Shown here piece by piece: positions 8,279 to 8,368 of a stretch of DNA of 8,368 bases. Each line of letters opens with the position of its first letter. Position 1 is the stretch's first letter. The notes beneath the pieces were generated by a model. It made no database searches, was not told where the DNA came from, and saw only the letters and a list, made by a program, of their open reading frames with translations. The DNA is taken from positions 1 to 8,368 of the forward strand of contig JAOUGY010000164.1 in the NCBI GenBank assembly GCA_029865445.1, given 5' to 3'. Both the position numbers and the translations under genes were made by a program. This DNA is from Acidimicrobiia bacterium (lineage in GTDB: Bacteria; Actinomycetota; Acidimicrobiia; Spongiisociales; ZC4RG35).

Positions 8279-8368
8279 CTGGTGGCTGGTGACTGGTGAC
8301 TGGTGACTGGTGACTGGTGACTGGTGACTGGTGACTGGTGACTGGTGACTGGTGACTGGTGACTGGTG
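8279..8368. repeat. Heptanucleotide tandem repeat array (CTGGTGA)n, cut by window end
   Basis: One variant unit (CTGGTGG, 8279-8285) is followed by 11 perfect copies of CTGGTGA (8286-8362) and six bases of a twelfth at the edge, so the array is longer than seen. On the + strand every frame meets TGA once per 21 bases, so it cannot be coding. The complementary strand (TCACCAG)n has no stop in any frame and would read as a repeating S-P-V-T-S-H-Q, but no start or continuing frame supports a gene. The absence of any sequence divergence between copies indicates recent slippage expansion or homogenisation. It abuts the palindromic element directly. Confidence 0.97.

Noticed and set aside
8066..8306. 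Short + strand open frames across the oxidase 3' end and the palindromic region
   Set aside because: They overlap the oxidase gene in other frames, end inside the tandem repeat and show no domain or ribosome site.
8279..8368. Reverse-strand repetitive coding frame (S-P-V-T-S-H-Q)n
   Set aside because: It is open only because the repeat lacks stops on that strand; no start or non-repeat coding continuation is visible in the window.
8279..8368. CRISPR array
   Set aside because: The units are 7 bases and contiguous, with no spacers and no cas genes.

Overview
The window is a GC-rich, almost fully coding stretch of bacterial chromosome. All genes run on the + strand, and several start at GTG or overlap the preceding stop codon by a few bases. 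GC content, codon use and a probable leaderless gene point to an actinomycete-like bacterium. An uncultured acidimicrobial-type lineage is a guess; no rRNA or other phylogenetic marker is present.

Bases 1-4938 carry a family-5 (dipeptide/oligopeptide, Dpp/Opp type) ABC importer. It consists of the C-terminal part of a solute-binding lipoprotein cut by the window edge, a strong 14-bp hairpin, two inner-membrane permeases, and two ATPases. From the first permease onward the genes overlap one another by 1-8 bases, so they form one translationally coupled operon. Both ATPases carry the C-terminal cysteine pattern CX5CX6CX16C, which fits the iron-sulfur domain reported for some peptide-importer ATPases.

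Bases 4938-7156 continue the coupled chain with three accessory genes. These are a short-chain dehydrogenase/reductase that lacks the usual Ser-Tyr-Lys catalytic residues, a class I SAM-dependent methyltransferase, and a small integral membrane protein I do not recognise. Their tight coupling suggests co-expression with the importer, but no shared pathway can be proven from sequence.

After a 47-base gap with a leaderless-type promoter candidate, bases 7204-8130 encode a D-amino-acid oxidase that matches the family signature at every position. Next to a peptide importer, it would suit catabolism of D-amino acids released from peptides; this is inference.

Bases 8131-8368 are non-coding and repetitive. 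A roughly 110-base mosaic of inverted repeats is followed directly by a perfect 7-bp tandem array (CTGGTGA) of at least 11 copies that runs off the window end. This tail is the least ordinary part of the window. I see no defence system, phage, transposase, CRISPR array, tRNA or rRNA.
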